In this document: positions 33,038-42,100 of the stretch, one piece after another
Layout of the letters: each line of letters starts with the position of its first letter
Numbering within the stretch: position 1 is the stretch's first letter
Assembly: GCA_050954285.1 (NCBI GenBank)
Contig: JBPBPL010000007.1
Coordinates: forward strand, 186,001-250,000
Length of the DNA stretch: 64,000 nucleotides
Reading direction: 5' to 3'
DNA from: Mucilaginibacter_A sp050954285
GTDB lineage: Bacteria > Bacteroidota > Bacteroidia > Sphingobacteriales > Sphingobacteriaceae
The notes under the pieces: generated by a model
Told to the model about the DNA's origin: nothing
The model's database searches: none
Seen by the model: only the letters and a program-made list of their open reading frames with translations
Program-made: the position numbers and the translations under genes

Positions 33038-34084
33038 TTATTTGGGATGATAGTGAGATTGACTTAAAATCTTTTGCTCATCATGTTCTGCCATTAACTG
33101 CGGTAAAGAAACTTTTGGGTTTTTATCCATATACTGTTTTACAATCTGCCAACCCGTCCATACAGCCAGTTTTGGGGCTGAATTATTATGATCACCTAAG
33201 CCTGGCGTAAACGGAGCTTCTGTTAAATACTTTTGTATTTTCTGGTAATCAGTTTCATAAAGCAAATTATCTTCTAAAAAATACCCCCATATATTGGTTT
33301 CGTTTTCCTTGCACCATTTCAGTTGCTCATCCGTATATCCAATTTTAGTAGAATCAGCAACATCAGGCTGCATCTGATCCATAAAATACATGATCTTGCC
33401 GTTGTAAACCATCCTGGAAAGTAATGATTTGTCATCCACATCCTGCTCTATAAACATTTCTTCCCGAGCCAAACCCTCTACCACACGTGGAATCATGTTT
33501 TCGGGTGTAAAACGACGCGAAATATAGTGCGGAAATTCCTCAATCAAAGCGGGATAAAATTTGGAATGCTGGCCGAGAAAAAGATCCAGGCCAACCGCAA
33601 AATAACGATTACCGATAGACGTTTGTGCTTTAAAACCAGAAAAATAAGCATAAACATGCGGCAAATTTTTCTGTGGATAATAATATTTGATATGCTTAAA
33701 AGCGTCTGTCAGTTCCGCTTCCTGCTTGTCTAAATTTGGATAAACAGAATCTACCTCGTGTTTTAAATCTGTGTAAGATTGGGCTGCAAAAACACGCCGC
33801 AAATTGGCAAAATAAGCCGTATCCTGCACAGCGCCTGCGCTCAAAATACGCTCCATAAAATCAGCATAAAACGGATCGTAATGCTGCTGTAGTTGTGCGG
33901 CTTGCTGCAAGTAATTGTGATTCCGAAAATCATCAAAATCATGATCAAAACGTTCTATTTTTACGTTGAGATCAATGCCGCTAACATCAATTTTATCCTT
34001 TCTTTTACAGGACACGAGCAAAACACAAATCAGAAAAAATAGATAGCTTTGTTTTTTTAGGATTTGAGAAACAGTTTGGTTCAT
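33038..34084 (-). CDS. gldB: GldB gliding-motility lipoprotein
   Basis: A 348-residue lipoprotein (acylated C26 in LLVSC) of the GldB family, required for gliding in Flavobacterium johnsoniae. Landmarks are KIERFDHDFDDF near 40, HVYAYFSGFKAQTSIGNRYFAVGLDLFLG in the middle and GLGDHNNSAPKLAVWTGWQIVKQYM near the end. The fold resembles zinc-peptidase-like DUF2268 proteins but its action is unknown. It diverges from nadE with a 66-base gap, a gene order common in Bacteroidota. Confidence 0.9.
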   Translation of the reverse strand: MNQTVSQILKKQSYLFFLICVLLVSCKRKDKIDVSGIDLNVKIERFDHDFDDFRNHNYLQQAAQLQQHYDPFYADFMERILSAGAVQDTAYFANLRRVFAAQSYTDLKHEVDSVYPNLDKQEAELTDAFKHIKYYYPQKNLPHVYAYFSGFKAQTSIGNRYFAVGLDLFLGQHSKFYPALIEEFPHYISRRFTPENMIPRVVEGLAREEMFIEQDVDDKSLLSRMVYNGKIMYFMDQMQPDVADSTKIGYTDEQLKWCKENETNIWGYFLEDNLLYETDYQKIQKYLTEAPFTPGLGDHNNSAPKLAVWTGWQIVKQYMDKNPKVSLPQLMAEHDEQKILSQSHYHPK

Positions 34085-34150
34085 ATCAAACGAAAATAGA
34101 ATTTTAATCTGTATAACGATTATTTACCGCTGCAGATACATTTTTACCAT

Positions 34151-35812
34151 ATGAAAATTGCCTTAGCACAGCTGAATTACCACATCGGTAATTTTGAAGC
34201 CAATACCCAGAAAATAATTTCGGCCATAAAAGAAGCACAACAAAACGGTGCGGATTTGGTGGTTTTTGCAGAACTGTGCATCAGCGGCTATCCGGCACGT
34301 GATTTTTTGGAGTTTAGTGAATTTATCAGTTTGTGTGAAGCTTCTGCCAAACAGATTGCTGAAGCTTGCCACAATATCGCTTGCATCATCGGTTTGCCCA
34401 CAGTTAATGCTTCGGCCGAAGGTAAAGATTTGTACAATTCGGCCTATTTTATTGAAAATGGTGCGGTAAAAACAGTAGTGCACAAAGCGTTGCTGCCCAA
34501 TTATGATGTGTTTGATGAATACCGGTATTTTGAGCCGGGCAATTCGTTTGCTTGCATCGATTTTAAAGGTCAACGGATTGCGTTAACTATTTGCGAGGAT
34601 TTGTGGAATGATATTGATAATCCGCTGTACCGAACTTTTCCGATGGACGTGTTGATTCAGCAAAAACCGGGTTTGATGATCAATATTGCAGCATCTCCTT
34701 TTGCCATTAATCACGATCAGGAACGGATGCAAGTGTTGAGTTACAATGCCAAAAAATACCAGCTGCCGCTTTTGTATGTAAACCAGGTTGGTGCGCAAAC
34801 CGAACTTATTTTTGATGGTGGCTCAATGGTTTATGATGCTAGCGGAAAACTTTTAGACGAGCTGGATTATTTTGAAGAGCAGCTGTCGTATTACAATATC
34901 GAAAAAACAGGCATAAAAGAAGTATCCCTTCAGTCTGAAAAACAGCTGACACCAGATGTTTCACGGATGAGTAAGATCGAGCAAATCCATCAGGCGTTAA
35001 TTTTAGGCATTCGGGATTATTTTAAAAAATCAGGTTTCAGTAAAGCAACGCTTGGGCTATCCGGCGGCATTGATTCAGCTTTAGTTTGTGTGCTGGCTTG
35101 TGAAGCTTTGGGCGCAGAAAACGTGATGGCGGTTTTGTTGCCTTCAGCTTTTTCGTCTGATCATTCCATAAAAGATGCGGAAGATCTGGTGAAAAACCTG
35201 GGTTGTATGAGCCAAACGGTTGCCATAAAAGATATTACGCAAGCTTTTGAAACCGCTTTGGAAACGCAGTTTGCCGGTTTGCCTTTCAATATTGCAGAAG
35301 AAAATATTCAGTCGCGCAGCCGCGCCGTTGTTTTGATGGCGATGTGCAACAAATTTGGTTATATTTTGCTCAACACATCTAACAAAAGCGAAGCTGCGGT
35401 TGGTTACGGAACGCTTTACGGTGATATGTGTGGCGGCATTTCAGTTTTGGGTGATGTATATAAAACGCAGGTTTACGAATTATCGAATCATATAAACCGG
35501 GAACATGAGATTATCCCGCAAAACTCCATTATAAAACCGCCATCCGCAGAATTACGACCTGGACAAAAAGATTCTGATTCTTTGCCGGACTATGATATTT
35601 TGGATGAAATTTTAAAAGAATACATCGAGCAGCGCAAATCATCCACAGCCATTATCGCAGCTGGTTTTGACGAAGCTGTGGTACGGAAAGTGATCCGTTT
35701 AGTTAATATTTCCGAGCACAAACGTTATCAAACGCCGCCAATTTTACGGGTTTCGGCAAAAGCTTTTGGTATGGGCAGAAGGATGCCGATTGTTGGAAAA
35801 TATTTATCGTAA
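34151..35812 (+). CDS. nadE: Glutamine-dependent NAD+ synthetase
   Basis: The final step of NAD synthesis, amidating nicotinic acid adenine dinucleotide. The 553-residue two-domain protein has an N-terminal nitrilase-type glutaminase (catalytic Glu in FAELCISGYPARD, Lys in VVHKALLPNY, Cys in LTICEDLWND) and a C-terminal ATP-pyrophosphatase domain with GLSGGIDSALV near 305. Three dispersed-motif copies lie inside (34225, 34465, 34912). It ends 10 bases before the convergent lipoprotein gene. Confidence 0.96.
   Translation: MKIALAQLNYHIGNFEANTQKIISAIKEAQQNGADLVVFAELCISGYPARDFLEFSEFISLCEASAKQIAEACHNIACIIGLPTVNASAEGKDLYNSAYFIENGAVKTVVHKALLPNYDVFDEYRYFEPGNSFACIDFKGQRIALTICEDLWNDIDNPLYRTFPMDVLIQQKPGLMINIAASPFAINHDQERMQVLSYNAKKYQLPLLYVNQVGAQTELIFDGGSMVYDASGKLLDELDYFEEQLSYYNIEKTGIKEVSLQSEKQLTPDVSRMSKIEQIHQALILGIRDYFKKSGFSKATLGLSGGIDSALVCVLACEALGAENVMAVLLPSAFSSDHSIKDAEDLVKNLGCMSQTVAIKDITQAFETALETQFAGLPFNIAEENIQSRSRAVVLMAMCNKFGYILLNTSNKSEAAVGYGTLYGDMCGGISVLGDVYKTQVYELSNHINREHEIIPQNSIIKPPSAELRPGQKDSDSLPDYDILDEILKEYIEQRKSSTAIIAAGFDEAVVRKVIRLVNISEHKRYQTPPILRVSAKAFGMGRRMPIVGKYLS
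34225..34238 (+). repeat. Class 1 dispersed 14-mer, 12/14
   Basis: cataaaagaagcac in nadE, encoding IKEAQ. Confidence 0.72.
34465..34478 (+). repeat. Class 2 dispersed 14-mer, 13/14
   Basis: ggtaaaaacagtag in nadE, encoding VKTVV. Confidence 0.75.
34912..34925 (+). repeat. Class 1 dispersed 14-mer, 12/14
   Basis: cataaaagaagtat in nadE, encoding IKEVS. Confidence 0.72.
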
Positions 35813-35822
35813 GAAAGCTTGT

Positions 35823-36170
35823 TCAATTTTGCCAAATGATTTGTGAATTTATTAATAAATTATTTTTTCTAAAATCTTCATATTGTTCCGAAGTGAAATA
35901 AAGCGGATTTCCATTGCAATCAAAGACAACAAATGGAACACAGTTACAGGCCGGACAGCACGTACCTTGAAAAAGAAAAGCTGTTTGTCCTTGATATTCT
36001 CTTCGTCTGACTGTAGTGTACTCTGGTGAAGTTTTAAATCCGTCAATCTTAGCTTTTAACCAAGGCAAATTCTGAATTGGATTTTTCCCTCCGCATAAAT
36101 TGGCGTACGGATCTTTTTTACAAGTGCAAAACAAGCATAGCAACATCAATGCAAATAGTAGTTTTTTCAT
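35823..36170 (-). CDS. Cys-rich secreted or lipid-anchored protein, unknown function
   Basis: A 115-residue protein with a signal sequence (MKKLLFALMLLCLFCTCKKD), probably lipid-anchored at C15 or C17 although the lipobox is not ideal. The mature part has a compact CCPACNC cluster near 71-77 and a second C in VVFDCNGNPLYF, which suggests disulfides or metal binding. No family is recognised. Its ATG overlaps the stop of the anti-sigma/barrel gene by four bases, so it belongs to the sigma-factor operon. Confidence 0.7.
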   Translation of the reverse strand: MKKLLFALMLLCLFCTCKKDPYANLCGGKNPIQNLPWLKAKIDGFKTSPEYTTVRRREYQGQTAFLFQGTCCPACNCVPFVVFDCNGNPLYFTSEQYEDFRKNNLLINSQIIWQN

Positions 36171-37435
36171 TTTTTTGAAGGTTGAAAGTTGAATCGTAAA
36201 TTGATACCAGTTGCATTAAACTTTAATTGCTGAGTAGTTAAATTGCCAAGCGGGACTTTTAAAAAGGGTTCTACTTGTAAGTTGTAATTTTTCAAAGGCA
36301 ATCTAAATTGTGCGGCAACATTTAAAGTTTTCAGCATATAAAAACTTTTAAAGCTTTTAGAATTTTGAAAATCATTTGCACTGTTTGCATAATTATACTG
36401 GTAACTTTCTTTGGCAAACGTTCCGGAACTTACGCCTGCCAAAGCCGAAATGCTGTTTTTGCCAGGCAAAATATTGTAAATCAGATTTATAGGAATATCT
36501 AATTGTATCAAACTTGCATTTAAACTATTCAAAACTGTACTACTAATAATACCCTGGGAAGAATATATTGATAGATTAGCAGGACTTGCAGCCAGCAAAC
36601 TATTGTTAGAAAAATTATTTTGGTAGTAAAGTTTGTTCTGGATCACGCTTAAACCAGAAGACAATTTCAGTTTTTTACTTAATTGGAAATCAGTTGAAAT
36701 CCCAGCTCCGAAACCCAATTGATTCTTGCTGCCATTTGCAAAATTTATATGCGGGCCTGCGTAAATACTCAAACTAAGCTTGGATGTTTTTTGAGTAGGT
36801 TTTTTAATAGATGCTGTTTTTATCGGTTCTTTTTTGGACACTGGCTTTACGCCTGGACTTTGTGTTTGACCGATTGATTGCAGTTTTTCATGATGCAAAG
36901 AATCAATTTTTGCAAAATCAAAAGCTTGTATTGACTGATTTGCACTATCCGTTGAAACCAATTTTATGTCGGTAAAAGCAGTATTGTTATGTTCATTTAC
37001 TTGGTTAATTACAGTATCTTTCGGCCTTATAATTAATGTTTTCTGTTGCGTTGATCTTGGTATGAAAGCAAAATCAGATACTGTTTTTAACACTGTTTTT
37101 TCAACATGATTTGTATCGCGAGAATCAGTTTTGATGATTGATTTTTCAGAAGATGAATAAACCTTAGCTTGTATCTTGGCTGTATCTGGTTTAAGTTTAA
37201 TGGTTTTTGCAAATTTTGCTTTGCAGGTTTCAGCCTGAAAAAACCAAATTATCAAAGCCATTAAAAGTAAAGTAACCGCAGCACACGTCCACCAGAAAAT
37301 ATAATTACGACGTTTTTTTTCAGGATATTTTTCACGAAGCAAGTTCCAGCCTTTATCAGCTGCTCCGTCATCATAATCCTCAAAAATCTGTTTGATGCGG
37401 TTTTTTAAATTCTCATCAAAATCTTCATTTTCCAT
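36167..37435 (-). CDS. Anti-sigma-like inner-membrane protein with a PorT-type barrel domain
   Basis: A 422-residue protein. The N-terminal 43 residues are charged and cytoplasmic (DENLKNRIKQIFEDYDDGAADKGWNLLREKYPEKKRR), a single helix follows at about 44-66, then a Ser/Thr/Lys-rich periplasmic linker to about 215. The C-terminal 200 residues have the alternating pattern of PorT/outer-membrane beta-barrel domains (SLSIYAGPHINFANGSKNQLGFGAGIS to LRFNFQPSKK). The place after the ECF sigma gene (11-base overlap) points to an anti-sigma role. How a barrel domain sits behind an inner-membrane helix is unexplained. Confidence 0.72.
   Translation of the reverse strand: MENEDFDENLKNRIKQIFEDYDDGAADKGWNLLREKYPEKKRRNYIFWWTCAAVTLLLMALIIWFFQAETCKAKFAKTIKLKPDTAKIQAKVYSSSEKSIIKTDSRDTNHVEKTVLKTVSDFAFIPRSTQQKTLIIRPKDTVINQVNEHNNTAFTDIKLVSTDSANQSIQAFDFAKIDSLHHEKLQSIGQTQSPGVKPVSKKEPIKTASIKKPTQKTSKLSLSIYAGPHINFANGSKNQLGFGAGISTDFQLSKKLKLSSGLSVIQNKLYYQNNFSNNSLLAASPANLSIYSSQGIISSTVLNSLNASLIQLDIPINLIYNILPGKNSISALAGVSSGTFAKESYQYNYANSANDFQNSKSFKSFYMLKTLNVAAQFRLPLKNYNLQVEPFLKVPLGNLTTQQLKFNATGINLRFNFQPSKK
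36811..36824 (-). repeat. Class 2 dispersed 14-mer, exact GRTAAAAACAGYAT
   Basis: gataaaaacagcat on minus, in the linker region of the anti-sigma/barrel gene. Confidence 0.82.
37078..37091 (-). repeat. Class 2 dispersed 14-mer, 13/14
   Basis: gttaaaaacagtat on minus, in the same linker; a hybrid form ggtaaaagcagtat lies on plus at 36971. Confidence 0.7.
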
Positions 37436-37985
37436 CGTCAGTTTTTTCGTGCTGAATAATCATTTTCCGCAGTCGTTCTTTTGCTCGGCTCAAATACACT
37501 CTGGATGAACTTTCGGCTATATTTAGCATCCTGGAAATTTCTTCGTGATTGTATCCTTCTAACTCATATAAATTAAATACTAATCGGTTTATTTCCGGTA
37601 ATTCATTCAGCATCAATAATATATATTTTACATTGAGGTTGGTAATTGCAATTGCAGGCGTAGAAACAGTAGCGGCTTCATCCAAATCAGCATCTGCCAA
37701 GTACCGCTTGTTTTTCCTGCGCAGATCGATTGCTGTGTGCACAATCACCTTCTGCAGCCAGGGTTTAAACGGAAGCACATTATTAAAGCTTTCAATGGTT
37801 TTAAATATTTTAATAAAAGCATCGTTCACTACTTCCAAAGCATCATCCCGATTGGCAGAATACCGCAAACCAATGCCCATGGCATAGCCATAAAACTGTT
37901 TGTACAGTAGTTCCTGGTACTTTAAATCGCCGAGTTTACATTGCCGAATAAGCTCTTGTTCGGTAATGTCCGGGTATTTCCGCAT
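37425..37985 (-). CDS. ECF-type RNA polymerase sigma factor
   Basis: A 186-residue sigma-70 family protein of the extracytoplasmic type. Region 2 covers about 20-90 (DALEVVNDAFIKIFKTIESF, PFKPWLQKVIVHTAIDLRRK) and region 4 about 120-175 (LPEINRLVFNLYELEGYNHEEISRMLNIAESSSRVYLSRAKERL). It is the first gene of a three-gene operon with the anti-sigma/barrel protein and the small Cys-rich protein. Target promoters cannot be deduced. A perfect 23-bp inverted repeat stands upstream. Confidence 0.92.
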   Translation of the reverse strand: MRKYPDITEQELIRQCKLGDLKYQELLYKQFYGYAMGIGLRYSANRDDALEVVNDAFIKIFKTIESFNNVLPFKPWLQKVIVHTAIDLRRKNKRYLADADLDEAATVSTPAIAITNLNVKYILLMLNELPEINRLVFNLYELEGYNHEEISRMLNIAESSSRVYLSRAKERLRKMIIQHEKTDDGK

Positions 37986-38019
37986 GTATCAGTTTGTCAT
38001 TCCAGCCGGAATTATAATT

Positions 38020-38080
38020 GTAATGTTTAATAATTATCAGCCCGAAAGAAGTATTAAGGCTGATAATTATTAAACATTAC
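38020..38080. repeat. Perfect 23-bp inverted repeat with 15-base loop
   Basis: The arms 38020-38042 and 38058-38080 are exact reverse complements (left arm begins gtaatgtttaataatt). The loop cgaaagaagtattaa resembles a decayed class 1 motif. It lies between the DinB gene stop and the sigma-factor start, both on minus, and could be a terminator, a regulatory hairpin or a remnant of a mobile palindrome. Confidence 0.88.
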
Positions 38081-38122
38081 GTTGCAGGTTTGGGAAACGC
38101 TACAAGAGAAGGTTTTTATTTT

Positions 38123-38578
38123 TTACACAAATTTTATCAGCTCCGTAATTACGCCAGTGTGATAACCTTCGTGATAAGGCAAAAAATTAATGGCATCATC
38201 CACGTTGCCCAATGTAACGCCGTAGCGCGTGGTAAACTCCTCATAAGTAACAAAAAAGCTTTTTTTATAATCACTTTCCAGTTCATCAATAGCAGAAATA
38301 AACAGGCTTTTGATGGTTTTGATTTCTACTGCATCAATAAAACCTTCAGGTTTGGTACCAGGAATAAAAGGTGTAATATACTGTTCCTGCACAACCGGTT
38401 TTAAGCCAGCGTGGAGGTAGCAAATCCGTTGCTGTGTGGCCGTAAGGTGGGCCAGGTTCCAGATAATGTTGTTGCTGAAACCATCGGGGATTTTATTAAG
38501 TTGCTCCGGATTGAGATCGGTAATCAGGTTTAAAAGGTATTTTCTAACGCTTTTAATGTTTTCAATTTGCTGGGTCAT
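38123..38578 (-). CDS. DinB/YfiT-like four-helix protein
   Basis: A 151-residue DinB-superfamily protein, a four-helix bundle whose three histidines bind a divalent metal. Candidates are H in NLAHLTATQQRICY and the pair in HEGYHTGVI near the C-terminus. The family includes thiol-dependent transferases; the reaction here is unknown. The longest frame starts at TTG 38611; ATG 38578 (MTQQIENIKSVR) fits the family. Confidence 0.85.
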   Translation of the reverse strand: MTQQIENIKSVRKYLLNLITDLNPEQLNKIPDGFSNNIIWNLAHLTATQQRICYLHAGLKPVVQEQYITPFIPGTKPEGFIDAVEIKTIKSLFISAIDELESDYKKSFFVTYEEFTTRYGVTLGNVDDAINFLPYHEGYHTGVITELIKFV

Positions 38579-38618
38579 GTTCTGGGTTTTTAAGATGGAT
38601 ATGATTTTCAAAACTAAA

Positions 38619-39059
38619 TTAAAAAACGGCTTTACTACTGATGTAAATATCCCGTTTTATTACGCTATCTTTTAAAACCTCCACCGGGTTAATGCTTCCT
38701 TTACCATCAAAATAATTGGCATATAAACCTTCCTGCTCCAATACAAAAACAGAATATTCTCCTGCAGGCAAAACCAGTTCAAAATAGCCTTTTGCATTGC
38801 TGCGGGTTTTAGCCACCAATGCTGTTTTTATGCCAGTAAAAACAGTGCCACTGCTTTTAACCTCGCTAACGTTGGTCAAATGATAAACCAATACTTCGCG
38901 CGCAACCGGTTGCCCGGTCGAAAGTGCACGGCCGGGACCGGGCATTTGGTTGCCTTGTTTTAGTAAAATAAACCCGCAAATTCCCTGCTTTGGTTTCTGA
39001 TCAGGTTTTAAGTTGATGCACATCAGCAAAAATATAAACAGCAAAAGAGGAGTTCTCAT
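38619..39059 (-). CDS. Secreted protein with carboxypeptidase-regulatory-like fold
   Basis: A 146-residue protein with an N-terminal signal segment (MRTPLLLFIFLLMCINL) and a single beta-sandwich of the CarboxypepD_reg/transthyretin type: GICGFILLKQGN start, ALVAKTRSNAKGYFELVLPAGEYSVFV core, and a terminal KRDIYISS strand. Such modules are structural or binding domains in surface proteins. Two class 2 motifs face each other in the coding sequence (38819-38848). Confidence 0.7.
   Translation of the reverse strand: MRTPLLLFIFLLMCINLKPDQKPKQGICGFILLKQGNQMPGPGRALSTGQPVAREVLVYHLTNVSEVKSSGTVFTGIKTALVAKTRSNAKGYFELVLPAGEYSVFVLEQEGLYANYFDGKGSINPVEVLKDSVIKRDIYISSKAVF
38819..38848. repeat. Inverted pair of class 2 motifs in coding DNA
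   Basis: gataaaaacagcat-type copy on minus (38819-38832, last base g instead of c) and agtaaaaacagtgc on plus (38835-38848), two bases apart. Confidence 0.78.
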
Positions 39060-39136
39060 CGTATCAATATATGTATCTTAAACACTTGAAGATAGGATAA
39101 GTCTATCAGCTTTATCAATTTAACCATACGTTGCAT

Positions 39137-42100
39137 ATGATAAAAAAATTTACCAGCCTTGTACTGTTTTTACTCATAATAAAATCAATTCCAACCTTTA
39201 GTCAGCAAACCTCGGAAGACAATAAACGTGAACTGATCAGCTTATCCAACCGCTTAAAAACTGATGTTGAAACCAATAGAAACAAAGCTTTTGCCTTGTC
39301 CAAGCAAAAAGGCTGGCCAATCATTCGGCTCGAAAAAAATGGTAAAATAATTTCTTTGCAGGGCACGGATACGCTCGGCTTTCCAATTTACCTTCAAACA
39401 GAAAACAATATTATTGCAGCTGCAACCACGCAAACTACGGCTTTGTACAGCGGCGGTTCGCTTGGTTTGGCTTTGTCGGGATCGAGCAGCAATATGGCAG
39501 GAAAACTGGGTATTTGGGACGGCGGCAAAATCTACCCAAACCATCAGGAATTTGCAGGGAAAACGGTTGCCATGCTGGATAATTCGGCCACAATCAGCGA
39601 TCACAGTACGCACGTTGCCGGAACGATGATTGCCAAAGGTATTTATGCTCCTGCAAGAGGTATGAGCTTTGGAGCCAGCGGTTTAATTGCTTATGATTTT
39701 GATAATGATGCTTCTGAAATGGCTTCAAAAGCGGCTTCGCTGCTGGTTTCCAATCATTCTTATGGTATTGTTTGCGGTTGGAGTTACAACACCAATGTAA
39801 CGCCAAACCGTTGGGAATGGTACGGTTTGCCGGGTGATACTGAGGATTACAAGTTTGGTTATTATAGTGCTTATGCCCAGAGTTTTGACCGGATTGCTTA
39901 CAATGCGCCGTATTATTTAATTGTTGTAGCCGCCGGAAACAGTCGCGGCGAAACCGGCCCGGCCGTTGGCGAAACTTATTATGGTTATCAAAGCCGTACC
40001 GATCAAACGATTGTGAATAAAGGCGCACGGCCGGCCAGCATCAGCAGTAATGATAGTTTTGATGTGCTGGAAGCGCCAGCACTGGCCAAAAATGTGCTTG
40101 CCGTTGGTGCGGTTAATCCCTTGCCTTTTGGTCCAACCGTTTCTTCCGATGTTTCAATCGCTTATTTCAGCAGTTTGGGGCCAACGGACGACGGACGCAT
40201 CAAACCGGATATTTGCGGCGATGGCGTAAATGTAATTTCTGCCGGAACTGCTGCTGCGGATGCTTATGTTTCCATGTCAGGCACTTCCATGGCGACACCG
40301 AACGTGAGCGGGTCAGTTTTTTTGTTGCAGGAATATTACGCACAAAAAAATGCCGGCAATTTCATGCGTGCCGCTACTTTAAAAGGCTTGGTTTGCCATA
40401 CTGCTTTTGATGCCGGAAATATCGGTCCGGATTATATTTATGGATGGGGATTGCTGAATGCAGCAAAAGCGGCACAGGCCATTACCGATAATGGTGTAAA
40501 AAGCATGATCAGTGAAAATACTTTGGCACAAGGGCAAACGCAAACCTTTAACGTGGTTGCTTCCGGCAGCGGACCGTTGGTTGCTACCATTTCCTGGACA
40601 GATCCCGCAGCAACGCCCGGCGCGGTTGGCGCGGTAGATGATCCAACCTTGAAATTAGTAAACGATCTGGATGTGCGCGTGAGCCAGGGCACTACTGTTT
40701 TTAAGCCCTATATTTTGGATCCGGCTAATCCGGCAACAGCCGCTACAACCGGCGATAATACGCGGGATAACTTGGAACAGGTTTATGTTGCCAATGCCGT
40801 TCCGGGTAAAATTTATACCATCACCGTAAATCATAAAGGAACTTTAAATTCCGGTTCACAGGCTTTTTCGCTGATTGTAACCGGTGTTGGCGGCAAAACT
40901 TATTGCGCATCAGCCGCGGCTTCTACTGCTGATTCTAAAATTACTGGTGTGCAATTTTCCAATATCAATTATACGGCTGCTTCCGGCTGCACTTCTTACA
41001 CGGATAATACTAATTTAACCGCTGTTTTGGAGCAGGGTGCAACTTATCCATTAACTGTAAGTTTGGGTTCCTGCGGAGGGAATTTTAATAAAGTTGCCAA
41101 GGTTTTTATCGATTATAACAGTGATGGCGATTTTGATGATGCCGGAGAACTGGTGGAAACTTCTGCCGTCATCAATGGCAATGCTTCTTTTACCACTAAT
41201 ATTTCGGTGCCGGTTTCAATCATTCCTGATACTTATAGTTTGATGCGGATTGTAACCACGGAAACTGCCGATTCAGCTACAGTAAAATCTTGTGGCACTT
41301 ATGCTAAAGGCGAAACGCAGGATTACCGCGTCAATTTTATCAAAAGCACCAAAGATGCCGGAATTACGAGTATTGTTAACCCGGCCTCAACCGGGAATTG
41401 CAGCAATATCACACAGCAAATTACTGTCCGGCTGCACAATTATGGCAGCGCGGCCATCAGCAATATCCCGGTTTCGGTTACGATCAGCAATGCTGCCGGA
41501 ACAACCACAACCATCAACGAAAATTATTCCGGCACGATAACGCCGGGCCAGGAACAGGATTTCACGCTGACAAATACTTTTAATGCTTTGGCCGGAACTG
41601 TTTATCAGATTACTGCTACCACCAACCTTGCCGGCGATACGCAATCTGCTAACAATCAGTCTGCGGCAACAATTAGCATTAATCCGGCTCCGGTTTTGAG
41701 TGGATTGCAAGCCGTCAATTGTGCCAATACAAACTCCTATCTGCTGACAGGCACTGGAGATGGAACCGTGTTCTGGTATACAAACGCAGCCGATGCATTG
41801 CCTTTTGCAGCCGGAACCTCTGTAAATACTACACAAACTCCCGCCAATAATATTTTTTATGCCGGATTAAACGACTTGGCGGCTAAAGTTGGGCCGGCTA
41901 CTAAAAACGTTTTTTCTTCAGGTGGATACAACCAGTTTACGCCTGGAATGATTGTAACGACGACTGTTCTAGTGATTTTGCAAAGCGCACGTTTGTATAT
42001 CGGTAATTCGGGTACGATTACTTTTACGGCAACTAATGCTTCCGGGCAAACCGTTTCCAGCGTAACATTAAAAGTGACGGCAACACGTGGTATGTCGCAA

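Noticed and set aside
36971..36984. ggtaaaagcagtat and similar gtaaaagcagta words (11440, 27850, 29766)
   Set aside because: Fit the shared skeleton but could reflect VKAV codons; mentioned as hybrids only and not counted as separate sites.
39594..40028. Long minus-strand frame inside the S8 protease gene
   Set aside because: Antisense shadow of a high-quality gene; low-complexity His/Gln-rich translation.
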